A stretch of 64,000 nucleotides of DNA from Devosia yakushimensis (GCF_030159855.1 NZ_BSNG01000001.1:682001-746000), one strand, 5' to 3'. Shown: positions 34,534-42,810, numbered from the stretch's first letter. The notes: generated from the sequence alone by a model not told the origin. Numbers and translations: made by a program.

Positions 34534-34574
34534 ATCGAGTTGCTGGGATTTCTGTTCCTACGTGGCCATTGGAG

Positions 34575-34611
34575 TACCCCCTCCTAGCCTCCCCCTGATA
34601 GGGGGAGGGAC
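34575..34611. repeat. 37-base dispersed intergenic palindrome, copy 2
   Basis: Identical to 25590-25626 over 37 bases. The gene-free interval 34406-34707 is composed of this, the shorter palindrome and the phoB terminator. Confidence 0.85.
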
Positions 34612-34660
34612 TGGCCGGTGGGGGTGCGCTGTGGCCTGCCGTTTCTATGCGCACAAACGA

Positions 34661-34684
34661 AAATCCCCGCTTTCGCGGGGATTT
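34661..34684 (-). terminator. Intrinsic terminator of the pst-pho operon
   Basis: AAATCCCCGC (34661-34670) / GCGGGGATTT (34675-34684), 4-base loop; 24 bases past the phoB stop on the minus strand. Confidence 0.85.
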
Positions 34685-34707
34685 CGTAGTGAGGATGCTT
34701 TTGGGGG

Positions 34708-35409
34708 TCAGGCGACTTGGGCGAAGCGTTCGTCGAAGGCGTAGCCGGCGCCGCGGACGGTGCGGATAGGGTCGGATTCGCGGCCGCGATTGATGGCGCG
34801 GCGGAGACGGCCGATATGCACGTCGACGGTGCGCTCATCGACATAGACATCGTTGCCCCAGACGCCATCGAGCAATTGCTCGCGCGAATAGACTCGGCCG
34901 GGATGGCGCATGAGATATTCGAGCAGGCGGTATTCGGTGGGGCCGAGATGGACGTCGCGATTGGCGCGGCGGACGCGGTGGGTGGTGCGGTCGAGCTCGA
35001 GATCGCCGACCTTGAGGGCGGCCGTTACCAGATTGGGATTGGCGCGGCGCAGCAGGGCATGAATGCGGGCGATCAGCTCAGGCACGGAGAAGGGCTTGAC
35101 GATATAGTCGTCGGCGCCGGTCGAAAGACCGCGAACGCGCTCTTCCTCTTCGCCACGGGCGGTGAGCATGATGATCGGCACGCGGGCGGTTTCCTCGCGA
35201 GCACGCAGGCGCCGGCAGAGTTCGATACCCGAAATCTCCGGCAGCATCCAATCGAGCAGGATGAGGTCGGGCAGCTTTTCGTGGATCTGGCTCTGGGCCT
35301 CATCCCCGGTTTCCGCGGTGACGACGCGGAAACCTTCGGCTTCGAGATTGTAGCGCAGGAGGATGGCGATATCGCCTTCGTCCTCGACGACGAGAATAGT
35401 TGCCGGCAT
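34708..35409 (-). CDS. phoB: Phosphate regulon response regulator PhoB
   Basis: 233-residue OmpR-family response regulator. Receiver: acidic pocket ED10-E11, phosphoacceptor Asp53 in LILLDWMLPEISG, MLTARGEE (Thr83), VKPFS (Lys ~105). DNA-binding winged helix: LGPTEYRLLEYLMRHPGRVYSREQLLDGVWG, YVDERTVDVHIGRLRRAI, IRTVRGAGYAF. It activates genes with PHO boxes under phosphate limitation after phosphorylation by PhoR. Last gene of the pstSCAB-phoU-phoB transcript; 3 bases after phoU. Confidence 0.97.
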   Translation of the reverse strand: MPATILVVEDEGDIAILLRYNLEAEGFRVVTAETGDEAQSQIHEKLPDLILLDWMLPEISGIELCRRLRAREETARVPIIMLTARGEEEERVRGLSTGADDYIVKPFSVPELIARIHALLRRANPNLVTAALKVGDLELDRTTHRVRRANRDVHLGPTEYRLLEYLMRHPGRVYSREQLLDGVWGNDVYVDERTVDVHIGRLRRAINRGRESDPIRTVRGAGYAFDERFAQVA

Positions 35410-35412
35410 GGG

Positions 35413-36123
35413 CTAGGCCTTGAGCTGGGTACGATGCAGCTCCACCACTTCGGATGTGAGCTGCTTGCCAGTCTGCAGGTAATAGGCGCGTTCTGCGATA
35501 TTGGTGGCGTGGTCGCCGATGCGCTCGAGGTTCTTGGCACAGAACAACAGGTGAGTGCAGGGCGTGATGTTGCGCGGATCTTCCATCATGTAGGTGAGCA
35601 ATTCGCGGAACAGGGAGGTGTACATGGCGTCCACCTCGTCGTCGCGATTGCACACTTCGATGGCGCCGGCGGAGTCGCGGCTCGAATAGGAGTCGAGAGC
35701 ATCCTTGATCTGGCGGAGGACCAGATTGGTCATGTTCTTGACGCCGTTATAGAAGGTCGGCTGCAGGTTGAGGCCTTCGAGCTTGAGCGAGCGGCGGGCC
35801 AGCTGCTTGGCCATGTCGCCGACACGTTCGAGATCGGAAGCGACATGGATGGCGGTGATGATCGAGCGCAGGTCGGACGCCATGGGCTGGCGGCGGGCGA
35901 TCATGGAGACGGCCATGTCGTCGATCCGGCGCTGCATGTCGTCGATGCGCTGATCGGCGATGATGGTGAGATCGGCCAGCTCACGGTCCAGGCGCAGCAG
36001 CGCCTTGGTGCCGTTCTCGATGGCGACCTCGACCTGACCGCCCATTTCGGCGATCGACTGGGCCAGGGCGACGAGCTCGTCATTGTAGGACGAGACGATA
36101 TGTTCGGGGCCGGAAGTGGGCAT
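35413..36123 (-). CDS. phoU: Phosphate signalling protein PhoU
   Basis: 236 residues, all-helical, two PhoU repeats: SIAEMGGQVEVAIENGTKALLRLDRELADLTIIADQRIDDMQRRID with metal-binding E/D-x-x-x-D patterns, and the second repeat around ICNRDDEVDAMYTSLFRELLTYMMEDPRNITPCTHLLFCAKNLERIGDHATNIAERAYYL (quoted in part). PhoU connects the Pst transporter to PhoR and represses the Pho regulon when phosphate is plentiful. Lies between pstB and phoB as in other Hyphomicrobiales. Confidence 0.96.
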   Translation of the reverse strand: MPTSGPEHIVSSYNDELVALAQSIAEMGGQVEVAIENGTKALLRLDRELADLTIIADQRIDDMQRRIDDMAVSMIARRQPMASDLRSIITAIHVASDLERVGDMAKQLARRSLKLEGLNLQPTFYNGVKNMTNLVLRQIKDALDSYSSRDSAGAIEVCNRDDEVDAMYTSLFRELLTYMMEDPRNITPCTHLLFCAKNLERIGDHATNIAERAYYLQTGKQLTSEVVELHRTQLKA

Positions 36124-36152
36124 GTCGTTGTCTCTCTTGGTCCGGGGTTCGA

Positions 36153-36989
36153 TCAGCCGATGCGGCCCATGATGTAGTCCTGGGTCTGCTTGTTGACCGG
36201 ATTGGTGAAGATGTCTTCGGTGACGCCTTCCTCGATCAGATTGCCCAGGTGGAAGAAGGCCGTGCGCTGGCTGACGCGGGCGGCCTGCTGCATGGAGTGC
36301 GTCACGATGACGATGGTGTAGTTCTCGCGCAGCTCATCGATCAGTTCCTCGATGATGGCGGTGGCGATGGGGTCGAGGGCCGAGCAGGGCTCGTCCATCA
36401 GGATCACTTCGGGGCTGACGGCGATGGCGCGGGCAATGCAGAGGCGCTGCTGCTGGCCACCGGACAGGCCGGTGCCGGGTTCGTTGAGGCGGTCCTTGAC
36501 TTCCTCGAACAGGCCCGCCTTGCGCAGGGAAGATACCACGATCTCGTCAAGGTCGGTCTTGGAGCGGGCCAGGCCGTGAATCTTGGGGCCATAGGCGACG
36601 TTGTCATAGATCGACTTGGGGAAGGGGTTGGGCTTCTGAAACACCATGCCGATGCGGGCGCGCAGTTCCACGACGTCGAGGCTGGGATCGTAGATGTTCT
36701 CGCCATCCAGCTCGATCAGGCCGCCGACCTTGGCACCTTCGATGGTGTCGTTCATGCGGTTGATGCAGCGCAGGAAGGTCGACTTGCCGCAGCCCGAGGG
36801 GCCGATGAAGGAGGTGACAGCACGGTCGGGAATGTCGATCGAGATGCCGTGCAGGGCCTGCTTGGCGCCGTAATGGACGGTGACGTCCTTGGCGTGCAGG
36901 CGGATCGGGCGTTCGAGTGCGTCTGTGGGATTCATGGTGGAGTTCACAGTCTGGTGGGTCATTTTAACCTTGCCGGCGAGCATGTCCAT
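36153..36989 (-). CDS. pstB: Phosphate ABC transporter ATP-binding protein PstB
   Basis: 278-residue ABC ATPase. Walker A GPSGCGKST, Q-loop FQKPNPFPKS, signature LSGGQQQRLCIARAI, Walker B VILMDEPCSALDP, and H-loop VTHSMQQA. The NPFPKSIYDN and TAFFHLGNLIEEG segments are PstB hallmarks. It powers phosphate import with PstA/PstC. Start uncertain among ATGs at 36989, 36962 (AAGG five bases upstream) and 36935. Confidence 0.97.
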   Translation of the reverse strand: MDMLAGKVKMTHQTVNSTMNPTDALERPIRLHAKDVTVHYGAKQALHGISIDIPDRAVTSFIGPSGCGKSTFLRCINRMNDTIEGAKVGGLIELDGENIYDPSLDVVELRARIGMVFQKPNPFPKSIYDNVAYGPKIHGLARSKTDLDEIVVSSLRKAGLFEEVKDRLNEPGTGLSGGQQQRLCIARAIAVSPEVILMDEPCSALDPIATAIIEELIDELRENYTIVIVTHSMQQAARVSQRTAFFHLGNLIEEGVTEDIFTNPVNKQTQDYIMGRIG

Positions 36990-37008
36990 TTGGAGCTGTT
37001 CCTTCTCA

Positions 37009-38373
37009 CTATGCGCGCTTTTCGAGCTTCGAGCGGAGATAAATCGCGACGCCGTTGAGCATGATCATGACGACGAGAAGCACCATGATCGCGGCGGCGG
37101 TGCGGGGTTCGAAGAAATTGCGGTTTTCATTGCCCTGCCAGAGATAGATCTGGACCGGCAGAGCGGTGGCCTGGTCGAGCGGGGTGGCGGGCACGGCGGC
37201 GACGAAGGCCTTCATGCCGATCAGCAGCAGGGGAGCCGTTTCGCCCAGCGCATGGGCAACGCCCAGGATGGTGGCGGTCAGGATCGAGGGGAAGGTGACC
37301 GGCAGCACGTGATGGAACACCATCTGCGTCTTGCTGGCACCCATGCCGAGCGCCGCCTGGCGCAGGGCGGGGGAGACGCCGAGAAGCGCACCGCGGGTGG
37401 CGATGATGATGGTGGGCAGGGTCATCAGGGTCAGCACCAGACCGCCGACGATGGGGGCGGAGATGGGCAGGTGCATGTAGTTGATGAATACCGCAGCGCC
37501 GAGCAGACCGAAGACGATGGAGGGCACGGCGGCGAGATTGTTGATATTGACTTCGATGAGATCGGTGAGGCGCGATTTGGGCGCGAATTCTTCGAGGTAG
37601 ATGGCGCTGGCCACCCCGATCGGCACGGCAAGCAGGATAACGACCAGCATCATCCACAGCGTGCCGACAAAGGCGCCGAGCAGACCGGCACTGGCAGGCG
37701 CGGCGCGGCTATCGACATTGGTGAAGATCGACCAGGCAAAGCCGGAGGTGATGGTGCCATTGGTCTCATATTGATCGATCAGGCCGCGGGCCGGGGCCGA
37801 AAGCTGCTGCTGGGCATCGCCCAGGTCGCGATTGATATTGCCCTTGATCCAGTTATCGGCATTGGCGGAAGCCAGCACGTCGACCTGGACGGTTTTGCCG
37901 AGCAGGGTGGGGTCTTTGACGAAAAGCTCGCGGACGCGATGGCGGGCATCGGTTTCGGCAATGGTCAGGATCTGGCGGGTATCGATCTCGTAGCCGGCCG
38001 GCGCGGCGGCGCGCAGCGATGCTTCGATGACCTTGTTCCAGTTCAGCATGGCAACATCACGCTGCCATTTGAGATTGGCTGCCTGGAAATCGGCCTCGGA
38101 TTGACCCGCCGCCCGAACCGGAGCGGGGTCCACGCTGATAATTTCGGGGTCGAAGGTGACCGACAGGTGCAGATTGGACTGCGTGAACGCGGGGATGCCC
38201 TTGCGCACGATATCGACGAAGAGCAGGGCGACGAAGCCGAGAGCCACAATGATGGCGGCAAGGCCAAGTCCGCGGAAAATCGACTCGCTGAGGTGGCGCC
38301 GGGACAGGCTGGCGCGGATCAGGCGGGTGCGGTCGTTGGACGCCGGGGCGGTGGTGGAGAGCGTGTCGGCCAT
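37009..38373 (-). CDS. pstA: Phosphate ABC transporter permease PstA
   Basis: 454 residues, longer than E. coli PstA (~296) because of a ~190-residue periplasmic insert after the first helix (NLHLSVTFDPEIISVDPAPVRAAGQS...), as found in Hyphomicrobiales. The C-terminal permease domain has LNNLAAVPSIVFGLLGAAVFINYM, the EAA loop ALRQAALGMGASKTQMVFHHVLPVTFPSILT, and ALGETAPLLLIGM. Inner-membrane channel subunit with PstC. The stop of pstC is 2 bases before its start. Confidence 0.96.
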   Translation of the reverse strand: MADTLSTTAPASNDRTRLIRASLSRRHLSESIFRGLGLAAIIVALGFVALLFVDIVRKGIPAFTQSNLHLSVTFDPEIISVDPAPVRAAGQSEADFQAANLKWQRDVAMLNWNKVIEASLRAAAPAGYEIDTRQILTIAETDARHRVRELFVKDPTLLGKTVQVDVLASANADNWIKGNINRDLGDAQQQLSAPARGLIDQYETNGTITSGFAWSIFTNVDSRAAPASAGLLGAFVGTLWMMLVVILLAVPIGVASAIYLEEFAPKSRLTDLIEVNINNLAAVPSIVFGLLGAAVFINYMHLPISAPIVGGLVLTLMTLPTIIIATRGALLGVSPALRQAALGMGASKTQMVFHHVLPVTFPSILTATILGVAHALGETAPLLLIGMKAFVAAVPATPLDQATALPVQIYLWQGNENRNFFEPRTAAAIMVLLVVMIMLNGVAIYLRSKLEKRA

Positions 38374-38375
38374 GA

Positions 38376-39752
38376 TTATTCGTATTGCTCCCGGAAGCGA
38401 CGGACGATGAACAGTGCGAAGATATTGAGGCAGAGGGTGATGACGAAGAGCGTCAGGCCCAGGGCAAAGCCGACCAGCGACTGGGGACCGGCGAAGTCGG
38501 TATCGCCGGTGAGCTGGTTGACGATGGAAACGGTGATGGTGGCCACCGGCTCGAAGGGATTGCCGCGCAGGACGGGGCTATTGCCGGCGGCAAGCACCAC
38601 GATCATGGTTTCGCCCACGGCGCGGCTGACGGCCAGCAGGAAGGCGCCGACAATGCCGGGAAGGGCGGCGGGCAGCAGCACATTGCGGATGGTTTCGGAC
38701 TGCGTGGCACCCAGGCCATAGGCGCCGTCACGCAGGCTGCGCGGCACCTGATTGAGAATGTCGTCGGAGAGCGAGGACACGAAGGGGATGATCATGATGC
38801 CCATGACGACGCCCGCGGTCAGCGCGCTGGTGGCACTGATGGACAGGCCGATGAAATTGCCGATGTCGCGCAGGAAGGGGCCAACGGTGACCAGGGCGAA
38901 GAAGCCGAAGACGATGGTGGGGATGCCCGCCAGGATTTCGATGATCGGCTTGGCGATGGCGCGCAGCTGGCGGGGGGCATATTGGCTGAGATAGATCGCT
39001 GCCATCAGGCCCACGGGCACGGCCACCAGCATGGCGATGAAGGTGATCATCAGCGTGCCGACCAGCAGCGGCAGCAGGCCATAGCTGCCCCAATTGCCGG
39101 CGGTTCCGGCATTGTTGGGGTTCCAGACCGTGCCGAAGAAGAAATCGAGCGGGTTGATGAAGGTGAAGAAGCGCGCGGCCTCCGTCACCAGCGAGGCGAC
39201 GATGCCCACCGTGGTCAGGATGGCGACGGCCGAGCAGGCGAGCAGCGCCAGGTTGATGACGCGTTCGACCGCATTGCGGGCACGGTGGCGGGCGGTGACG
39301 CGGCTGCGGGCATAGAACAGCGCCGCGGCGCCGGCTATCGCAGCGGCGGCAATGACGACGAGGAAGGTGATGAACTGGAACGAGCGCAGGGCATCGCCGG
39401 CAGTTTGCTCATAGGGCAGGATCTCGCCAGCCACGCCATAGCCGGAGGCCAGGGCCTTGATGCGCGCGATGGTGGCATTGAGGCCGACCTGATCGAGCGA
39501 CTGCACGGTCTCGGTGGGGATCTGCGAAACGATGAAATTGTGGGTGATGCCATCGCCCAGCCAGCCCCAGAGGCCGATGATGACGAGGGCGGGCACCAGC
39601 GTCCAGATGGCGACGTAGGAGCCGTGATATTGCGGGCGGGAGTGAACTTTGACGCCGTTCGCGGTGGCAAGACCGCGGCCGCGCGACCAGCCTGACTGAT
39701 AGGCCAGACCAAGCAGAACCAGCAGCAGGCCGGCAATGATCAGGGAATTCAT
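38376..39752 (-). CDS. pstC: Phosphate ABC transporter permease PstC
   Basis: 458 residues with an extended N-terminal part compared with E. coli PstC (~319). Permease features: LGTVWNP-like FGTVWNPNNAG, LVAVPVGLMAAIYLSQYAP, IEILAGIPTIVFGFFALVTVGPFLRD, EAA loop SLRDGAYGLGATQSETIRNVLLPAALPGI, and GETMIVVLAAG. Partner of PstA. A GC hairpin separates it from pstS, a common device for keeping the binding protein in excess. Confidence 0.96.
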   Translation of the reverse strand: MNSLIIAGLLLVLLGLAYQSGWSRGRGLATANGVKVHSRPQYHGSYVAIWTLVPALVIIGLWGWLGDGITHNFIVSQIPTETVQSLDQVGLNATIARIKALASGYGVAGEILPYEQTAGDALRSFQFITFLVVIAAAAIAGAAALFYARSRVTARHRARNAVERVINLALLACSAVAILTTVGIVASLVTEAARFFTFINPLDFFFGTVWNPNNAGTAGNWGSYGLLPLLVGTLMITFIAMLVAVPVGLMAAIYLSQYAPRQLRAIAKPIIEILAGIPTIVFGFFALVTVGPFLRDIGNFIGLSISATSALTAGVVMGIMIIPFVSSLSDDILNQVPRSLRDGAYGLGATQSETIRNVLLPAALPGIVGAFLLAVSRAVGETMIVVLAAGNSPVLRGNPFEPVATITVSIVNQLTGDTDFAGPQSLVGFALGLTLFVITLCLNIFALFIVRRFREQYE

Positions 39753-39782
39753 TCGCTAAGCGCCCCAGGTGGAAAAGGAGAA

Positions 39783-39806
39783 GGACCGCGCCCGAGGGCG
39801 CGGTCC
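39783..39806 (-). terminator. Intercistronic hairpin between pstS and pstC
   Basis: GGACCGCGCC (39783-39792) / GGCGCGGTCC (39797-39806), 4-base loop; no T-run. Likely a partial terminator or mRNA stabiliser 9 bases after pstS. Confidence 0.65.
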
Positions 39807-39814
39807 GGATTGGC

Positions 39815-40831
39815 TTATTGTGCGCCGGCTTCGAAAGCGGCAAGCACTTCAGCGGTCTTTTCTTCCGGCTGGGGGATCAGGCCAGCAGCTTCAAGCGAGC
39901 CGCCAGCAGCCGATTCGGAGAGGAAGAACTGCACGTATTCTTCGATGCCGGGGATGGTGCCGATGTGCTGGCCCTTGACGTAGAAGAACAGCGGGCGGGA
40001 AACCGGGTATTCGCCAGCGGCGACGGTTTCGTTCGAAGGGGTGATGCCGTTAACGGTCGCGACCTTCAGGGTGTCCTTGTTCTGATCGTAGAAGCTGAGG
40101 CCGAACACGCCAACAGTGTTGGGGTTGGACGTCAGGCGAGCCAGGGTCTCGGTGTAGTCGCCCGAGATTTCCACAACCACGTCCTGACGGAACGTGGTGA
40201 GGGCTGCGGTGTGTTCTTCTTCGGTCAGGCCTTCGGGAAGACCAGCTTCTTCGGCGCCAGCGTCGACGACTTCGAGCTGGAACACTTCACGGGTGCCGTG
40301 ATTGGTGCCCGGGATGGCCAGGGCGATCGGCTGATCGGGGAGCGAAGCGTCGATTTCCGACCACTTGGTGTAGGGATTGTCGACCAGAGCGCCGTCAACC
40401 GGCACCTTGGCAGCGATGGCCTTGTAGACCTGGACGGGGGTGAGAGCGAAATCGGGGCCCGAAGCGGCCGAGGCGAAGACGATGCCGTCATAGCCGAACT
40501 GGATTTCACGGATGTCGGTCACGCCAGCGGCGGTGCAAGCTTCGCGCTCGCTGTCCTTGATCTCGCGGCTGGCATTGGCGATGTCGATGGTGTTGTCACC
40601 AACGCCTTCACAGAACTGCTTGAGACCGCCGCCGGTGCCGCCCGAGCCAACCACAGGGGTCTTGAATTCGGGGAAAGCCGCGCCGAATTCCTCGGCCACG
40701 ATCGAGGCGAAGGGCAGAACGGTGGACGAGCCGGCGATCTGGATGGTGTCGCGCGACTGGGCGAAGGCGGCGGTGGTGCCAAACGCGGCAAGCGCGATGA
40801 CTGCAGCACTGGCGTAAAGTGCGGTTTTCAT
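39815..40831 (-). CDS. pstS: Phosphate-binding periplasmic protein PstS
   Basis: 338 residues. Signal peptide MKTALYASAAVIALAAFGTTAAFAQ. Phosphate-binding elements: IAGSSTVLPFA, GSGGTGGGLKQFCEG, DIANASREIKDSE, PGTNHGTREVFQ. High-affinity phosphate capture in the periplasm, delivering to PstCA. First gene of the operon, with a PHO box 121 bases upstream. Purine-rich sequence before the ATG. The cysteine pair (CEG, EREACTAAG) is as in related PstS proteins. Confidence 0.97.
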   Translation of the reverse strand: MKTALYASAAVIALAAFGTTAAFAQSRDTIQIAGSSTVLPFASIVAEEFGAAFPEFKTPVVGSGGTGGGLKQFCEGVGDNTIDIANASREIKDSEREACTAAGVTDIREIQFGYDGIVFASAASGPDFALTPVQVYKAIAAKVPVDGALVDNPYTKWSEIDASLPDQPIALAIPGTNHGTREVFQLEVVDAGAEEAGLPEGLTEEEHTAALTTFRQDVVVEISGDYTETLARLTSNPNTVGVFGLSFYDQNKDTLKVATVNGITPSNETVAAGEYPVSRPLFFYVKGQHIGTIPGIEEYVQFFLSESAAGGSLEAAGLIPQPEEKTAEVLAAFEAGAQ

Positions 40832-40951
40832 GGGGATTTCCCTTTTACGAAGTCGATTTCAAAACCTGGCTGGCCGATCCGGCATTTGCCGACGCCGCCC
40901 TCTGACGCCGCCGACCATATGAGGGGCGTGCAACAGTTTTATTGCGGTTCA

Positions 40952-40969
40952 ATGACTGGTTTATGACAG
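40952..40969 (-). promoter_or_regulatory. PHO box upstream of pstS
   Basis: On the minus strand CTGTCAT-AAAC-CAGTCAT, one base from the CTGTCAT-N4-CTGTCAT consensus. TAAAAC begins exactly 10 bases after it and would serve as the -10 element, the same spacing as in E. coli pstS. Binding site for phosphorylated PhoB. Confidence 0.88.
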
Positions 40970-41007
40970 TGCAAGTATCTGAAAAATATGAAGTTCACAG
41001 ATTCAAT

Positions 41008-41066
41008 CACCGTCAGGAGGGGGTTGTGTGACGGTGTTTTGTGACGGAAGGTGAGTGAGTCCGTCA
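41008..41066. promoter_or_regulatory. Cluster of four TGACGG/CCGTCA half-sites
   Basis: CACCGTCA (41008-41015), TGACGGTG (41029-41036), TGACGGA (41042-41048), TCCGTCA (41060-41066): two inverted pairs, arranged mirror-like, upstream of the PHO box in the 335-base gap 40832-41166. Not PHO boxes by spacing; function unknown, could be sites for another regulator or small hairpins. Confidence 0.45.
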
Positions 41067-41166
41067 GGCGATGGATAGCGCCAGCGAAAACCATCCTAGG
41101 GGGGATTTGTGACAGTCTGAGTACCGTTTTGGGGGCTGTGGATTGCCGAGGGGGCGGCCGCACAGC

Positions 41167-41922
41167 CTACCGCAACAACGGTCGCACCTCCGCCTGCACC
41201 TTGCGCATGAGCGGCAGGAAATTGGCGATCATGTGGGAGGTGGAGGCGCGGGCTGTCTGGGCGCCGATATTGAGGGCGGCAACCGTATGGCCCTGGGCAT
41301 TGAAGATCGGCACGGCGATGGAGCAGAGGCCCAGTTCGAGTTCCTCGTCGATCACGGCGAAACCCTGCGCCGCAACGACCGCAAGTTCGGTGGTGATGGT
41401 GGCAAGATCGGCCTTGGTCTTGGCGGTATAGGCGATCAGCTCGGACTGATCGAGCACGGACTTGGCCTTGGCCGGCGACAAGGCGCTCAGCAGCACCCGG
41501 CCCATGGAGGTGCAATAGGCGGGCAGGCGCGCGCCGGGGGCCAGATTGATCGACATGACGCGGCGGATCGAGGCGCGGGCGATGTAGAGGATGTCGGTGC
41601 CTTCCAGCATGGCGGCGGAGGTGCTTTCGCCGGTGGCGGCGGTGAGTTCTTCGAGGAAAGGCTGGATGAGGCGGGGCAGGGGGGTGGCCGCCAGATAGGA
41701 ATGGCCCAGATTGAGCACGCGCGGCGTCAGGCGGAAGAATTTGCCATCATAGCTGGCATAGCCCAGGCTGGTGAGGGTCAGCAGGCACCGGCGCGCGGTG
41801 GCGCGTTCAAGGCCGGTGCGATTGGCGACATCGGTGATCGATTGGCTGGCATGTTCTTCGTCGAAACATTCGATGACAGCGAGTCCCTTGACCAGACCGT
41901 TGATGATGTCGCCTTCGCGCAT
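41167..41922 (-). CDS. IclR family transcriptional regulator (PcaR/PobR-like)
   Basis: 251 residues. N-terminal winged helix: IINGLVKGLAVIECFDEEHASQSITDVANRTGLERATARRCLLTLTSLGYASYDG (in part). C-terminal IclR effector domain: SYLAATPLPRLIQPFLEELTAATGES, ARLPAYCTSMGRVLLSAL, GFAVIDEELELGLCSIAVPIFNAQG. The N-terminus MREGDIINGLVKGLAVIE resembles PcaR/PcaU-type regulators of aromatic catabolism. Start at 41922; the in-frame ATG at 41961 would put the operator inside the gene. A GTTCG-N5-CGAAC operator lies 13 bases upstream, implying autoregulation. Divergent from the quinoprotein operon, which it may control. Confidence 0.88.
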   Translation of the reverse strand: MREGDIINGLVKGLAVIECFDEEHASQSITDVANRTGLERATARRCLLTLTSLGYASYDGKFFRLTPRVLNLGHSYLAATPLPRLIQPFLEELTAATGESTSAAMLEGTDILYIARASIRRVMSINLAPGARLPAYCTSMGRVLLSALSPAKAKSVLDQSELIAYTAKTKADLATITTELAVVAAQGFAVIDEELELGLCSIAVPIFNAQGHTVAALNIGAQTARASTSHMIANFLPLMRKVQAEVRPLLR

Positions 41923-41935
41923 GCCGTTTTCCCTT

Positions 41936-41950
41936 GTTCGGTAAGCGAAC
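41936..41950. promoter_or_regulatory. IclR-type operator
   Basis: GTTCG-GTAAG-CGAAC, a perfect 15-base palindrome of the form bound by PcaU/PobR/PcaR-type regulators, directly upstream of the iclR start. Confidence 0.65.
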
Positions 41951-42152
41951 AAATAGCGCATTGCGCATTCGGGGTCACGGCGCCGTCGAGATCTGGGGCG
42001 GTCCGTAGGTGGATTCCCGCCAACACCTTGATTCTCGTATGGTAGTTGGCCCGAAGGCGAGCGCTGGACAGGTGCGGCCTGAGCGGCATATGCGACTAAT
42101 TGCCTAGAAGGTGGTGTGGAGAAAATTCAATGCTGTGATGACTTTACCCTCT

Positions 42153-42169
42153 TGCGGCAGAGTGCCGCA
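42153..42169. promoter_or_regulatory. 17-base inverted repeat upstream of the quinoprotein operon
   Basis: TGCGGCA-GAG-TGCCGCA, about 95 bases before the cytochrome c start, in the 342-base gap 41923-42264. Candidate operator. Confidence 0.4.
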
Positions 42170-42203
42170 CGGGTCTACGGTGCTTCAAAGATGGCAACAA
42201 AAA

Positions 42204-42240
42204 TGCGGGGCCTAACCCGCAAGACGAAGCTTTTGCTTCG
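42204..42240 (+). promoter_or_regulatory. Two small hairpins in the cytochrome c leader
   Basis: TGCGGG (42204-42209) / CCCGCA (42216-42221), and CGAAGC-TTTT-GCTTCG (42225-42240), just before the Shine-Dalgarno GAGGAAAAG. Possible 5' mRNA stabiliser or attenuator; not a riboswitch class I recognise. Confidence 0.35.
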
Positions 42241-42264
42241 CGCCGCACCTAATGAGGAAAAGTC

Positions 42265-42810
42265 TTGAAAGCCAATTCATTCTATCTTGCCGCCGCCCTG
42301 GCGCTGTCGGCTATTGCCCTGCCTGCCTATGCTCAGCACTCCATGACGCCGGAACAGAAGGCCGAGGCCGCTGCCAAAAAGGCCGAAGCCGAAGCGGCTG
42401 CTGCCGCGGCAGCAGCGCCTGCCGAACCTGTCGCCAGCGGCGATGTCGACACCAGCGAGCGCACCATCTGGGATGGCGTGTTCACGGCGGCGCAGGCTGA
42501 GGCTGGTAAAGCCCTTTACACTACCAATTGCCAGACCTGCCATGGCGCGACCGGACGCGGGGGCCCTGGAGGCCCGGCGATCACGGGCGCATTCTTCAAC
42601 AAGAACTGGGTCGATAGCTCGGTGCTGGATTTCTACACTTTCGCCCACACCCAGATGCCGCCCGGCAAGGCCGGCACGATCGGCAATGAGCAGGACTACG
42701 TCAATATCGTCGCCTATGTGCTGGAAATGCACGGCGCCGATCCTGGCGCGAGCGAGATGGTCTATAACGAAGACCAATTGGGCAATATTTTCATCGTCAA
42801 AAAGCCCTGA
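42265..42810 (+). CDS. Periplasmic cytochrome c associated with quinoprotein dehydrogenase
   Basis: 181 residues. Signal peptide MKANSFYLAAALALSAIALPAYAQ. A helical Ala/Lys/Glu linker (EQKAEAAAKKAEAEAAAAAAAAP, residues ~30-52; shown in part) precedes a class I cytochrome c fold. Heme site C89-Q-T-C92-H93, axial Met in TQMPPGKAG (M131), C-terminal VNIVAYVLEMHG helix. Expected role: electron acceptor for the PQQ dehydrogenase encoded 97 bases downstream, passing electrons to the terminal oxidase. TTG start at 42265 after GAGGAAAAGTC; this gives the signal peptide at once. Confidence 0.9.
   Translation: MKANSFYLAAALALSAIALPAYAQHSMTPEQKAEAAAKKAEAEAAAAAAAAPAEPVASGDVDTSERTIWDGVFTAAQAEAGKALYTTNCQTCHGATGRGGPGGPAITGAFFNKNWVDSSVLDFYTFAHTQMPPGKAGTIGNEQDYVNIVAYVLEMHGADPGASEMVYNEDQLGNIFIVKKP

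Noticed and set aside
36880..38721. 613-codon open frame on the + strand
   Set aside because: It lies antisense to pstA/pstC; the minus-strand frame is unambiguous. High GC makes such long antisense frames common. The same holds for long + or - frames at 25897-28185, 31573-33150, 19589-20347, 20543-21802, 12378-13991 and 14612-16162.
41029..41048. Possible second PHO box in the pstS gap
   Set aside because: The TGACGG repeats are 13 bases apart and lack the CTGTCAT core with 11-base spacing.
42204..42240. Riboswitch in the cytochrome c leader
   Set aside because: Two plain hairpins only; no conserved core of a known class.
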